From contig CM019827.1 of the NCBI GenBank assembly GCA_009763385.1, positions 111,193,204 through 111,257,203 of the forward strand: DNA of 64,000 bases. Direction: 5' to 3'. Made by a program: the position numbers and the translations under genes. A model generated the notes under the pieces. It made no database searches. It was not told the DNA's origin and saw only the letters and a list, made by a program, of their open reading frames with translations. Within the stretch, counting starts at the first letter, position 1. The number at the start of each line of letters is the position of its first letter. This document shows positions 1 through 10,428 of the stretch, piece after piece. The DNA is from Coix lacryma-jobi var. lacryma-jobi. Taxonomy: Eukaryota > Streptophyta > Magnoliopsida > Poales > Poaceae.

Positions 1-227
1 CGCTTTCGCTTCCTCGTTTGTTTTGTCCCCTCCTCTGGTGGCTTCTTCTTCTTCTTCCCAAACTCGATCTGATCAATATCCTTCACCATCTCATACACCT
101 TTGGTCTCCAACTAGTCTGCGCCGGTGCTTCACCCTGTGGCTCGCCCTGATCATCGAACAATTGATTCATGACACTTCTTCTATATCTATGCCTTTTCGG
201 AAGGAACCGCTTGTGCCTCATGTAGAC
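1..227 (-). pseudogene. TNP2-like CACTA transposase, continuation past the element 1 insertion
   Basis: On the minus strand this segment is open and reads VYMRHKRFLPKRHRYR, then a lysine-rich stretch KKKKKPPEEG. It continues the transposase exactly where the 10429-12086 part stops (KMVY), because the 5-bp target duplication TAGAC is present on both sides of element 1. The reading frame runs off the left edge of the window. It belongs to the TNP2 region that precedes the C-terminal transposase part. Confidence 0.85.
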
Positions 228-1796
228 TGAAAGGATCAAGATGCCCAAGAGGGGGGTGAATTGGGCTTTTCTAAAACTTCTTGCAATAATAAAACCTATC
301 AAGCCTCAATTAACCCCCTAGTGCCTAGAAGTGATTCTCTTTATTCTACCGCACAAAAAAAACCAAGTCTAAGCCACTCCTACACTAGCAAAGCAATTCA
401 ATATAGAAAGAACAACAAGAGTAATGCGGAATTGAATTGCTTGAAAGTAAATGCGTAAGTAAAAGAGTAGAGATGACTCGACGATCTTTTTGCCGAGGTA
501 TCGAGGTGTCGGCACACCCCCTAGTCCTCGTTGGAGCACCCGCGCAAGGGTATCGCTCCCCCTTGATCCGCGCAAGGATCAAGTGCTCACTACGAGCTGA
601 TTCTTCGCCACTCCGGCCCGGTGAATCGCTCGCTACCGGTCACAAGCTTGCTTGGGTCATCCATAATGCCACCGGATGCTCTCCAAGCTTCACAATCGCC
701 ACCAAGCCGTCTAGGTGATGCTGATCACCAAGAGGAACAAGCTAGAACTCTCACTTGACCAACACAAGGCCAAAGAGATGGATGGATGCACACTTGCTAC
801 TCAATTCTCACTAGGAGGTGTCTAATTCTCACAATTAGCAAATCACTCAACCTCACTAGGGCTCTTGCACTCACTCACACTCACAATGTGTTTCTCAGCA
901 GATGGAAGTGGCAAGAACACTCAAATGGATGGAGGGAAGGAAGTATATATACTCCCTCAACCGGCCATCCAAAAACAGCACAAGACAGGCATTCTGCGGG
1001 AGCATCGGACGCGCCGATGCCTAGCATCGGACGCTCCGATGACCTCGTCCAACGGTCTACTGTACCTTCTTGTCAGACTGTTTAAAGGGACATCGGACGC
1101 TGGGCAGCGTCCGATGCCACCACATCGGACGATGTGGATTTGACCTCTCTGGAACCTCTCTGGATGGCCATCGGACGCTGGCCCTCAGCGTCTGATGCCA
1201 GCGTTCGATGCGGCCTCCAGTTCACAATCACGTGAACAGTGGCATGGGCGCGTCCGATGTGAACACATCGGCGCGTCCGATGCCACGCACCAGACTAAAC
1301 CCTAGTCGGGGTGAGCATTGGACGCGTCCGATGCTCACCTAGCCAGCGTCCGATGCCCATAACAAGGGCAAACTCAACTCGGATCGCGATGCGGCCTAAA
1401 CGACTTTTGATCCTCTCGACTTAAGGCATCTCTCTGAGCTACCTAGGGCTATGAAATAACAAGTGTGCACCACACCTACCTCAATAGACTCATCTAGGTC
1501 AAGCTACTGATTCACGCTCCCCTTTATAGTACGGCCAAAGGAAAAAACAAAGACCTAAGACTACCTAAGTGTCCTCCAACATCATATGACACTTAGCCTA
1601 GTCTACCACCGTCTTCGTCGTCCGTCCTTTGAAAACCGAAACGATATCCATCGCCAGGGGGCATGAACTCCATATGCCCGTATCATCGCCATTACCGTGA
1701 CCTAACTTAATCCCGTTTCTGCAAAACACACGTTAGTCACAGTAATCTTGTGTTTCATCCAATCACCGAAACCCACTAGGGGCCAAGATGCGTTCA
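228..1796 (-). repeat. Element 1 3' LTR
   Basis: 1569 bp, nearly identical to 8906-10428. On the minus strand it runs from 1796 (TGAACGC) to 228. A TATA motif GTATATATAC lies at 943-952. The palindromic CATCGGACG array at 1002-1356 is just upstream of it in transcription order. It contains about 50 bp near 1280-1335 that the 5' LTR lacks, bounded by copies of CGCGTCCGATG. Confidence 0.92.
1002..1356. repeat. Palindromic CATCGGACG/CGTCCGATG array in element 1 3' LTR
   Basis: More than ten imperfect inverted copies of CATCGGACGC and GCGTCCGATG, some fused into palindromes such as CATCGGACGCGCCGATG. The array ends about 50 bp before the TATA box in transcription order. The matching array in the 5' LTR is at 9680-9988. 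Confidence 0.85.
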
Positions 1797-1811
1797 ATCT
1801 CCCCTTTTTTG
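1797..1811 (-). other. Element 1 polypurine tract
   Basis: Minus strand CAAAAAAGGGGAGAT ends exactly at the start of the 3' LTR. This purine run would prime plus-strand DNA synthesis. Confidence 0.8.
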
Positions 1812-2237
1812 GCGATTGATGACAACACGAGATCGAGTATAGAGAGAAGAGGTTTTAAAATCATGACATGTATGAACTTGCAATAAATAAGAGAAAATGA
1901 TTAGAGGCAAGTTCAAACATGTCATGCCATCATCCTGCACTCAACAAGTTAGAGTCAAAAACAAGTGCAAGAGTAAAAGAGCTCATGAACATAGACAAGT
2001 GAGAATTAAGCGCAAGTAAATGAGCGAAACGAAATGACATGTCATATATGATAACATAGTGAGCACATACATGTCATCAAGGTCCATAGCACAAGTATAT
2101 CACATAAACATGCACAAAAGATGCGATAAGTAAAGAGCGTATGAGAATATAACAAATCATAAGACGCAAAACCCTCTCACATCGCTCCCCCTATCGCTAT
2201 ACTCGGCCACTCTCCCCCTTTGGCATCAAGCGCCAAG
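1812..2237 (-). other. Element 1 3' untranslated region
   Basis: Noncoding, AT-rich sequence between the end of the extra ORF and the polypurine tract. It contains several copies of CATGTCAT/ATGACATG spaced over about 200 bp, a pattern also seen in the matching part of element 2 (55870-55990). No ORF supported. Confidence 0.6.
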
Positions 2238-4844
2238 CTAAGCGTCGGAGGGCGGAGGTGGTGCAGACGAGTCAGGAGCAGTCTCCGGAGTGCGCTGAGA
2301 GAACTCAAACTGCTGTAAGTACTCCTCTGAGTTGGAAGAAGTGGTGCCGGTAGCCTGCTGACCCTCGGAAGCTGGAAGCTGTGGTGAAGCGGTCCGGGTC
2401 GGCTCGGGCACTGACTGCTCTGGCTGCTCTGGCTGCTCTGACGCTGTCTGCTCTGCCTACTCGGAAGCTGTCATAGTCACGGTAACTGTGTCAACCTGAG
2501 GATCGGAGTGCGGAAGCTCTGGAATAGCTGACAACTCAGGCTGCACGGACTGAACAGGCTCTGTCTGCTCTGAAGAAGCTACAGAACTCGGAAGAGTCTC
2601 AGTAGTGGAAGTGACAGGAGCCGTAGACGTATGAACAGGGTCCGGTAGGTCAGGCGTCGGGAAGCCAGTAAGCTCACCGAAGGAGGCCGACAGATCCCTC
2701 GTCACTGTGGTAGTAGTCGTATACAGGGAATCCGTCGGTCGTGGCGTGAATCCTATGCGCAAAGGACTGAAAGTAGGAGCTCCTCCAGGCGGAGTAGTAA
2801 AAGTGGTGAACTGGGAGGAGCTCTGGCCAAAAGACGACAACTGCTGAAACTGAGGCGACAGACCAAACGGCTGCTGCTGAGGTACCGGTGGCTGCCACTA
2901 GATCTGGTGCTGAGGAGGGGGCTGCTGCCACTGCCACTAGGGAGGTCCACTGGCTAGTCGCTCCATGAAGCTGAGCGTCTGCTGCTGTAAAGCCATCATC
3001 TGGTGCTGAAGTGCATCAGACCTCTCCTGTGTCTGCTGCTGTGTGAGGGCCTGAGCCTGGGCCAACCTCTGCTGCTCCTGTGCAAGCCTCTGGACGTCCT
3101 GAGTGACTGTCCTCTGCTGCTCCTCCATCCGTGCGAGTATAGCAAGAAGAGCTGGATCGAAGGAGGCAGTACCACTGGACCCTGCCTGGGAGTCGTTAGC
3201 ACGCAGCTGGTAACGAGGCGGTAGCTGATAGTCCTCATCTGAGCTATCTGTGGGGTCCTCTGCGACGTAAGCGTCTCCTCCCTCGAGCTCTGCCAGCTCC
3301 TGCTCTGCGACAGCTCGGACGGCCTCGTCCTGCTCCTGGAGGGGACTCTGGAACCGCTGGCCTCTGGCACGAACTGGACGGGGCATCCTGCTGCTGCTGC
3401 GGCTGCGGCTGCTGCTGCCTGCGATCCCGACCGTGTCCCAACAGCTGACTCATGTTATACTCAGGGAACACGGTCGCGGAGTGTGTAAGTGACTCAACTG
3501 GACGACCCCCTGTAGTGACAGCTACCTTCCATAGAATGTAGGAGATCCAATGGGCATAAGGAAGCTGCCTGCGGGCCTTGATGCCCTCTACCACAGTGTC
3601 CTCCATCTCACAAAGAATGACGTCCCAGACGTCGAACTCCTGCTGGCTGACGAGGTAAGCAAGCAACCACAACTGTAGCCTAGAGAGACCCTCACGGAAG
3701 CCAACCCTAGGAAGCAAGGTCCGCCTAAGAACCTCATTGAGGATCCGAGTCGTAGGGGTGAGATCCCTAGGCGCGCGACTCGAACCCTCACCGAAGGGCT
3801 CAGTGAAGCAGGGGCGGACCAGGTCTGTCATCGGCTGGGCACCACCGTGAGGGCGGTGGGGTAGCTCCGTCCGGTCGTAGCACAGGTCGTGGATCCGGGT
3901 CTGAGAGTGTGTCAAGCCGAACCAACCCTGAATCTCTGACGAGAAGAGTCTGTAGTGCTCCCCCTGAAAAGCGAACTCTATGGTCTCTCTGTCCGGGTGC
4001 ACCCATAGTGACGCGTAGAACTGGAAGACCCAATCCTCGATGTACGAGCCAGACCGCCCCAGAAGGTCTGCTAGACCAAGTAGGTAAGTGAGTATGGGGC
4101 GGATCTGCTCTCCTGCTGCTGCCACAACTGCCTCCAGGGGACAAACACGCTGAGAGCGAAGACTGATCCCAGCGTTCCTGTATCCACGGTAGAAGTCCTC
4201 CTGCAGGACTGTGAAAAAGTCTGGACTGGCCTGCTCCTGCCTCTCTCTGGGAAACCACTGCTCCACTGGAACTAGTCTGAGTGCCTGAATCTGTGAGCAC
4301 GTAGCAGCCCGGAGGTCCAGTCGCGGATCAGCGGGGGTGCACGCCTCGATGGAGCACGTGCTCCCCGCAGAGGGACGTCAGGCCGAGGTGGCACCGCCGT
4401 CCTGCGATGCGTGGACCGGCGCCGGGGAACCTCCTCAGGAACGTCCTCCTCGGCCTCGGGTGCCTCTGCCTCTGGTGCCTCTGCTGCCTCGGCCTCTGCC
4501 TGGCCCTGCCCTGAGCTCGCGGGCTCGACTCCCGGCGAGGTGAACATCGTCCGACGACCGGCAGCCATAAGCGTGCCAGTCGGTGAGTGGTGAAAACGCT
4601 CAACCTCCTCAATGGCTCTGCGCTGGTCGGGGGACAACTGGTCCTTAATCCGGAGTCCGCCCGCACTGTTGCCCTGCTCTGCACGCTCTGCTGCATCAGC
4701 CACTGCCTGTGCCTGAGCTGCCTCTCTCTCGGCTCTGGAGCGCTTCCTGCGCGTGATCAACTTCGCCTTCCCTGGCCGCTGACCGGGAGGGGGACGAGGA
4801 GGGGAGTCCCTAGGGCCACCACCGACGTTCTTGCAGCGCGGCAT
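2238..4844 (-). pseudogene. Extra ORF of element 1, downstream of pol (SIRE-type aORF), degenerate
   Basis: The frame starts at ATG 4844-4842 (MPRCKNVGGG) and ends at TAG 2240-2238. It is the counterpart of 50977-55729 in element 2. The N-terminus is basic and proline-rich. A globular core (about 4270-3500) has EQWFPRE, FFTVLQEDFYRGYRN, PILTYLLGLADLLG, YIEDWVFQFYASLW and FDVWDVILCEMEDT. A glutamine-rich, coiled-coil-like part follows, then a Ser/Thr/Pro/Glu-rich tail. It carries at least two frameshifts (near 4320 and near the CAG run at about 3390) and in-frame stops at 2937-2939 and 2457-2459. SIRE elements are known for such an ORF. The core may correspond to the 'putative plant transposon protein' family; that is not certain. 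Function unknown. Confidence 0.75.
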
Positions 4845-6495
4845 GGCTGACAAGAACGGAGAAACCGACACTGAAGAAGCTCTGAACTGTCGGGACTGCC
4901 GCTGAAAAGAGCAAACCACCGGACAACCAACTGACGCTGAAAGCTCGGTCAAAGAAACTCCCCCTGACACTGAGAACCTCTGCCGCTGTCTCTTGCGAGG
5001 CTTGGCCTCGATCCGTACCTGCGGGCTTGGCCCCGGGTTAACTGTCATTGCGCACTGACAACTGACGGGCTGACAACGGCCACGGACTCTGACTCGCTGC
5101 GAGAATAGATAGGATATATAAGAAACATATAACTAGACATGAGAGGTCCTATCGGAAGCAAAGCAATGGTGATAAGATAGGGAAAGGGCTTTGCTACCTG
5201 AGGAACGATGAACCGAACCAAGCAATAGATGAGAAATGATGGTCCGGGGTCCACACGACACACCAAGGTGTCTGCAAAAGATAGGGAGCGAAGCGAGGTT
5301 CAAAACAAGGTTTATATCCATTGAGACAATTCATCGAACACCTAGTGAGCAGAGGATTTGGAGATGGAGGAAGTAGCTCACTTGGACGGTGCTAGCGGCC
5401 AAAAAGGAAGTCACCGGGAAATGGAAGGCGCGGGGACGAAGAGAAGCAAGCTCCGGCGAAGTAGGCTCGGTTGCCAGTGATCTTCGGCTAGGACACCGGC
5501 GAGGGCGGTGGCGGGTCTCCGGTGAGCGCGCGCATGGGGGTGCGGGCGCGGTGAGACCGCGGGCGCGTAGGGGCGACCGGCGGCGAGGGCAAGAAGGCAG
5601 AGACGGTGCGCGGCGGAGGATGCGGTGGGTGGGGCACGGCGGCGCTAGGGTTAGGGTCGGGGCGCGGCTGATCGGGCGGGTGAGCGCGAGGAAGAAGACA
5701 ACGGATGGGATGACGTGTGGGACCCAGATGTCAATAGAAGACCTTACTGTGCCGCTTAAAGGGGCATCGGACGCGCCGATGATTATGCATCGGACGCTCC
5801 GATGCCGGTCCAGAGAGCTCCAGAAACGTCCATTTTGCATCGGACACGTCCTATGCCTTGGCATCAGACGCTGGGCAGCGTCCGATGGGGCCTCGGACGC
5901 TCCGATGAGAACACATCGGACGCTCCACCAACACTGTTCCATCCGGGGCTGTGTACAGTGGGGGCATCGGACGCTGGAGCCAGCGTCCGATGCAGCGTCC
6001 GATGCTGCATTTTGGCTCGTTTCGAAGATCTCCGTTGCGGCTCCCTCTCCCAACCAAGTTCCAACTCAAATAAGAGGCAAATAAACACCAGTTGGAACCT
6101 AGTATGAGCATCCTCACAAAAACCCTCAATTTTATAAATATTTTGCCATAGGCTACATATCCTTTTTAGAGAAAATAGGCGATAAATCCCAAGGAGACAA
6201 CATGTGGCCACCAAAACTAGGGGTCTTAACCATTAGGAGCCTCAAATGCTCCCCCTAGCGGTGGACGAACACAGCGGTTGCTCAAAACTTAACTGAAAAG
6301 AAACGACAAAGCAACAACCATGCATATGCAATGCAATACGGAATTTGAATCTAGGTTGCTTGTCAAGTTTGCTCATGGGTAAGCTTCTTCACACGTTTTT
6401 TAGGGCGGTTATCTTAACCATGTCTGACAAGCCTATGTGCATAGCATAATTTAAACATGACATATTATACAATGCAATGCAAAGACAGCCCCCTT
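4845..6495 (-). other. Element 1 region between pol remnant and extra ORF
   Basis: Noncoding. From right to left it holds a stretch conserved with element 2 just after pol, the palindromic array (5764-6005), a GC-rich segment (5400-5740) and a leader. In the leader, a minus-strand splice-acceptor-like CTATTCTCGCAG ends at 5097, matching the element 2 acceptor at 50760. Long frames across the GC-rich part have no recognisable domain and are not conserved in element 2. Confidence 0.6.
5764..6005. repeat. Internal copy of the element 1 palindromic array
   Basis: The CATCGGACG/CGTCCGATG motif of the LTR appears here again about ten times, between the pol remnant and the extra ORF. The left flank also resembles the LTR: a run like TACTGT then TTAAAGGG precedes the first copy in both places. 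This suggests a shared module and not a chance match. Possible role: promoter or enhancer of the extra ORF. Confidence 0.85.
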
Positions 6496-6726
6496 TCACC
6501 TTTTGACGAAGTTACTTAGATCAAGCACATTGGAGATGGTATGATCATTTGATATAGCCACTTTGCCCAATCCCTTGACATTGCCCTTTGAGTTGTCACC
6601 AAATGTTATCTTTTCTTGGTCATCGACATTCTCTTCTAGCGAGGTGAACATCCGGGGATCACCGGTCATATGTTGTGTGCAACCACTATCAATCACCCAA
6701 TGAGATCCACCGGTCTTGTAGTTCAC
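6496..6726 (-). pseudogene. Element 1 pol remnant (start of protease fused to last residues of pol)
   Basis: 76 codons. The first ~65 match the start of element 2 pol, including the aspartic protease motif WVIDSGCTQHMTG. The last ten (LDLSNFVKR) match the extreme C-terminus. The junction falls in AATGTGCT, which occurs in intact pol at both 46359-46366 and 49356-49363. The deletion is therefore 2997 bp, exactly 999 codons, and keeps the frame. Integrase, reverse transcriptase and RNase H are gone. The frame begins right after a TAG, as in element 2. Confidence 0.9.
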
Positions 6727-6742
6727 CTACACACATGAGAAA

Positions 6743-8852
6743 TCAAGCTTGAGCTTTTGGGACCCAAACTTGTTGAGGTCCCTTAACCTTTTCTACTAGT
6801 GACTTTGCAACCCAAATTTGCTTTGGCCTATTCTTGTTAGGAGGCCCCATGAACATAACTTTCATCTTGCCACTAGAGTCTTGTCTAAGCATGTAGTGAC
6901 AATTGAAAGCAAAAGGCCTAGCATGCTTGGGCAAGGGTGTGGGCTTTGGCTCTTCACAATCATGAGCAAAGTGACCTTCCTTTCCACACTCATAGCATCT
7001 TCCAATCTTCTTCTTCTTTGGCTTAGTGATGCTCTTGCGTTGCTTCATCTTCTCTTCAAGAAAGCCAATGCCATTTCTATTTGTCTTCATGACGGTGTTC
7101 ATGAGAAGCTCACTTTGAAGACATTGACCCTTGGTGAAGTTCCTCAATCCGGTGGTGAGGTGTTCTTTCTCCTTCTTGAGCTTGTCATTCTCTTGTTGGA
7201 GTTGCAATTGAGATGGTGTCATCTTGTAATCCCTCTCCATCTTCAATCTCTTGTTCTCTTCTTTAAGCATGTCAAGCTCAAGTGTCATGCTATACTCATC
7301 ATCTTGGGTCTCAACAATGACTTGCTTTATGGTTGCAAGCTTCTCTAGATCAACCTTGAGCTTTGCATTCTCATTCTGGATCTTGATGTAATCATCATAG
7401 TGATCGGCCACAACCACACTCTTGCCTTTGCCACTAGCTCTTTGCTCATCATGCTCACTAACCAAGTCCTCACAAGATGTTGCTATGTCACACTTAACAA
7501 CAAGGTTAGGAGCATCATGTGTCTCATGTGAAAGCATATCATAAGAAATAGTGAGAGCATCATAGTCAACTTTCACTTGAGTGTATTGTTCTTTTAGCAA
7601 AGCATAACTAGTGGTAAAGTCACTGTGCATCTTATCAAGTTTTTCATTTTTGGCTTTGAGCTCCTTGTTAGAGGACTTGAGCTCCTTGATAGTGGATGAC
7701 ATAGTTGCAAGTTCATCTTTTAGTTCATCACTAGCATGAATAGCATGATCACATTTCTCAACAAGAGATTCATTTTCATCAACAAGCTTTTCATTTTTAG
7801 CTCTAGTCTTTCTTATGATTTTAGAGTAGTCGTTTAGCAATTTGACAAGCTCATCATAAGTAGGAGCCTCAAATTCACCATAACTATCACTATCACTAGA
7901 GTCATCATCGTTTTGTACCTTCCGGTCACCCTTGGCCATAAGGCATAGGTGTGTAGATGATGATGTCGATGGTGGTGGTGGTGGTGTAGAGGAGCCAATG
8001 ACTAGAGCGGCCACCTTCTCCTTCTCATCATCACTATCTTCATTTGATGAGCCACCGGAGGAGTCAATGTCGGTGAGCCAATCACCAACAATGTAAGCCT
8101 TCCCACCTTTCTTGTGGTATTGCTTCTTCTTCTTGCCATCCTTCTTGTAGTAGGGCTTTTCATCCTTCTTCTCATCTTCACTTGATGAGTCGTGGCTTGC
8201 TTTGAAGGCCAAGTCCTTCTTCTTGTCGGTGGAGGAGCCACCACTTGGTGTGATGTGCATGTACATCTCATGCGCATTGATCTTTCCCAAGATTTGAGTT
8301 GGGTGTAGCGGTGGAAAGATCACCTTGATGTAGCACCGTCACGATGTGTCCATACTTCTCAATTGGAAGGACACAAAGAATCTTCCTCACAACATCGGAT
8401 GGTTGCATTTGTGTGAGGCCAAGTCCATTGAGTTCTTCTACAAGAACATTCAAGCGTGAGTACATTTCATTTGCACTTTCATTAGCATGCATATCAAATG
8501 AATGAAGTTTTTGCATAACTAAATGATATCTCTCCTCACGCTCACTCTTGGTTCCCTCGTGGAGAGCACAAATGTTATCCCATAGATCATGGGCATTCTT
8601 GTGGTTCCGGACGCGGTTAAACACATCCTTGCAAATGCCTCTAAAAAGAATGTTTTTGGTCTTTGCATTCCACTTCTCATTTTCTTCCTCATGTGGCGTG
8701 AGGCTAGTGCCCTCCTTGGGTTTGGGGAACCCGGTTATGGCGGCATCGTGGCATTTCACATCAACCGCTTCTAGGTACGACTCCATACGGATTTTCCAAT
8801 ATGGAAAGTCGTCTCCCTCGAACATGGGAGGTGGTCCATCACCTCCGGACAT
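6743..8852 (-). pseudogene. Element 1 gag, one frameshift and one in-frame deletion
   Basis: ATG at 8852-8850 (MSGGDGPPPMFEGDDFPYW). The N-terminal part is the UBN2-like Copia gag domain (WKIRMESYLEAVDVK, HDLWDNICALHEG, YSRLNVLVEELNGLG). It breaks near 8300, where an extra C (ACACCCAACTC against ACACCAACTC in element 2) shifts the frame. The second half is open to 6743: a Lys/Asp-rich region, a long coiled coil and a CCHC knuckle CYECGKEGHFAHDC. Compared with element 2 it lacks 97 codons holding the first CCHC knuckle; the junction shares the trinucleotide GAC. Confidence 0.9.
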
Positions 8853-8890
8853 CTTAACTCTAGGCGGTTAAGCCTAAATCGAGAGCACGA

Positions 8891-8903
8891 GACTCCGATA
8901 CCA
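8891..8903 (-). other. Element 1 primer-binding site
   Basis: Minus strand TGGTATCGGAGTC two bases inside the 5' LTR. It matches the plant initiator-methionine tRNA primer site (TGGTATCAGAGC) with one mismatch in the first twelve bases, the usual Copia primer. Confidence 0.8.
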
Positions 8904-8905
8904 AT

Positions 8906-10428
8906 TGAAAGGATCAAGATGCCCAAGAGGGGGGTGAATTGGGCTTCTCTAAAACTTCTTGCAATAATAAAACCTATCAAGCCTCAATTAACCCCCTAGT
9001 GCCTAGAAGTGATTCTCTTTACTCTACCGCACAAAAAAAACCAAGTCTAGGCCACTCCTACTCTAGCAAAGCAATTCAATATAGAAAGAACAACAAGAGT
9101 AATGCGGAATTGAATTGCTTGAAAGTAAATGCGTAAGTAAAAGAGTAGAGATGACTCGACGATCTTTTTGCTGAGGTATCGAGGTGTCAGCACACCCCCT
9201 AGTCCTCGTTGGAGCACCCGCGCAAGGGTATCGCTCCCCCTTGATCCGCGCAAGGATCAAGTGCTCACTACGAGCTGATTCTTCGCCACTCCGGCCCGGT
9301 GAATCGCTCGCTACCGGTCACAAGCTTGCTTGGGTCATCCACAATGCCACCGGATGCTCTCCAAGCTTCACGATCGCCACCAAGCCGTCTAGGTGATGCC
9401 GATCACCAAGAGTAACAAGCTAGAACTCTCACTTGACCAACACAAGGCCAAAGAGATGGATGGATGCACACTTGCTACTCAATTCCCACTAGAGGTGTCT
9501 AATTCTCACAATTAGCAAATCACTCAACCTCACTAGGGCTCTTGCACTCACTCACACTCACAATGTGTTTCTCAGCAGATGGAAGTGGCAAGAACACTCA
9601 AATGGATGGAGGGAAGGAAGTATATATACTCCCCCAACCGGCCATCCAAAAACAGCACAAGACAGGCATTCTGTGGGAGCATCGGACGCGCCGATGCCTA
9701 GCATCGGACGCTCCGATGACCTCGTCCAACGGTCTACTGTACCTTCTTGTCAGACTATTTAAAGGGACATCGGACGCTGGGCAGCGTCCGATGCCACCAC
9801 ATCGGACGCGTCCGATGTGGATTTGACCTCTCTGGAACCTCTCTGGATGGCCATCGGACGCTGGCCCTCAGCGTCCGATGCCAGCGTCCGATGTGGCCTC
9901 CAGTTCACGCTCACGTGAACAGTGGCATGGGCACGTTCGATGTGAACACATCGGCGCGTCCGATGCTCACCTGGCCAGCGTGCGATGCCCATAACAAGGG
10001 CAAACTCAACTCGGATCGCGACGCGGCCTAAACGACTTTTGATCCTCTCGACTTAAGGCATCTCTCTGAGCTACCTAGGGCTATGAAATAACAAGTGTGC
10101 ACCACACCTACCTCAATAGACTCATCTAGGTCAAGCTACTGATTCACGCTCCCCTTTATAGTACGGCCAAAGGAAAAAACAAAGACCTAAGACTACCTAA
10201 GTGTCCTCCAACACCATATGACACTTAGCCTAGTCTACCACCGTCTTCGTCGTCCGTCCTTTGAAAACTGAAATGATATCCATCGCCAGGGGGCATGAAC
10301 TCCATATGCCCGTATCATCGCCATTACCGTGACCTAACTTAATCCCGTTTCTGCAAAACACACGTTAGTCACAGTAATCTTGTGTTTCATCCAATCACCG
10401 AAACCCACTAGGGGCCAAGATGCGTTCA
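8906..10428 (-). repeat. Element 1 5' LTR
   Basis: 1523 bp; starts TGAACGC on the minus strand at 10428 and ends at 8906 next to the primer site. TATA motif at about 9619-9629, with the palindromic array 9680-9988 directly upstream. By eye it differs from the 3' LTR at roughly 1% of positions plus one ~50-bp gap, which points to a fairly recent insertion. Confidence 0.92.
9680..9988. repeat. Palindromic CATCGGACG/CGTCCGATG array in element 1 5' LTR
   Basis: Same array as 1002-1356 but about 50 bp shorter, with one intact palindrome CATCGGACGCGTCCGATG at about 9800-9818. It lies directly upstream of the TATA box that would start the genomic RNA. Confidence 0.85.

Larger units (their letters stand above)
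228..10428 (-). mobile_element. Element 1: Copia LTR retrotransposon, SIRE/Maximus type, pol-deleted
   Basis: A complete insertion of 10,201 bp with two LTRs (228-1796 and 8906-10428). The LTRs end in TG...CA, and the insertion is flanked by the 5-bp duplication TAGAC (223-227 and 10429-10433). On the minus strand the order is 5' LTR, primer site, gag, a 231-bp remnant of pol, an intergenic region with a palindromic array, an extra ORF, the polypurine tract and the 3' LTR. Compared with element 2 in this window it lacks 2997 bp of pol and 291 bp of gag, so it cannot encode protease-integrase-RT-RNaseH and would need help in trans. It sits inside the CACTA transposase gene. Confidence 0.93.

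Noticed and set aside
5331..6214. Frames of 100-240 codons on both strands across the internal array of element 1
   Set aside because: They translate the palindromic DNA motif, overlap each other and have no counterpart in element 2.
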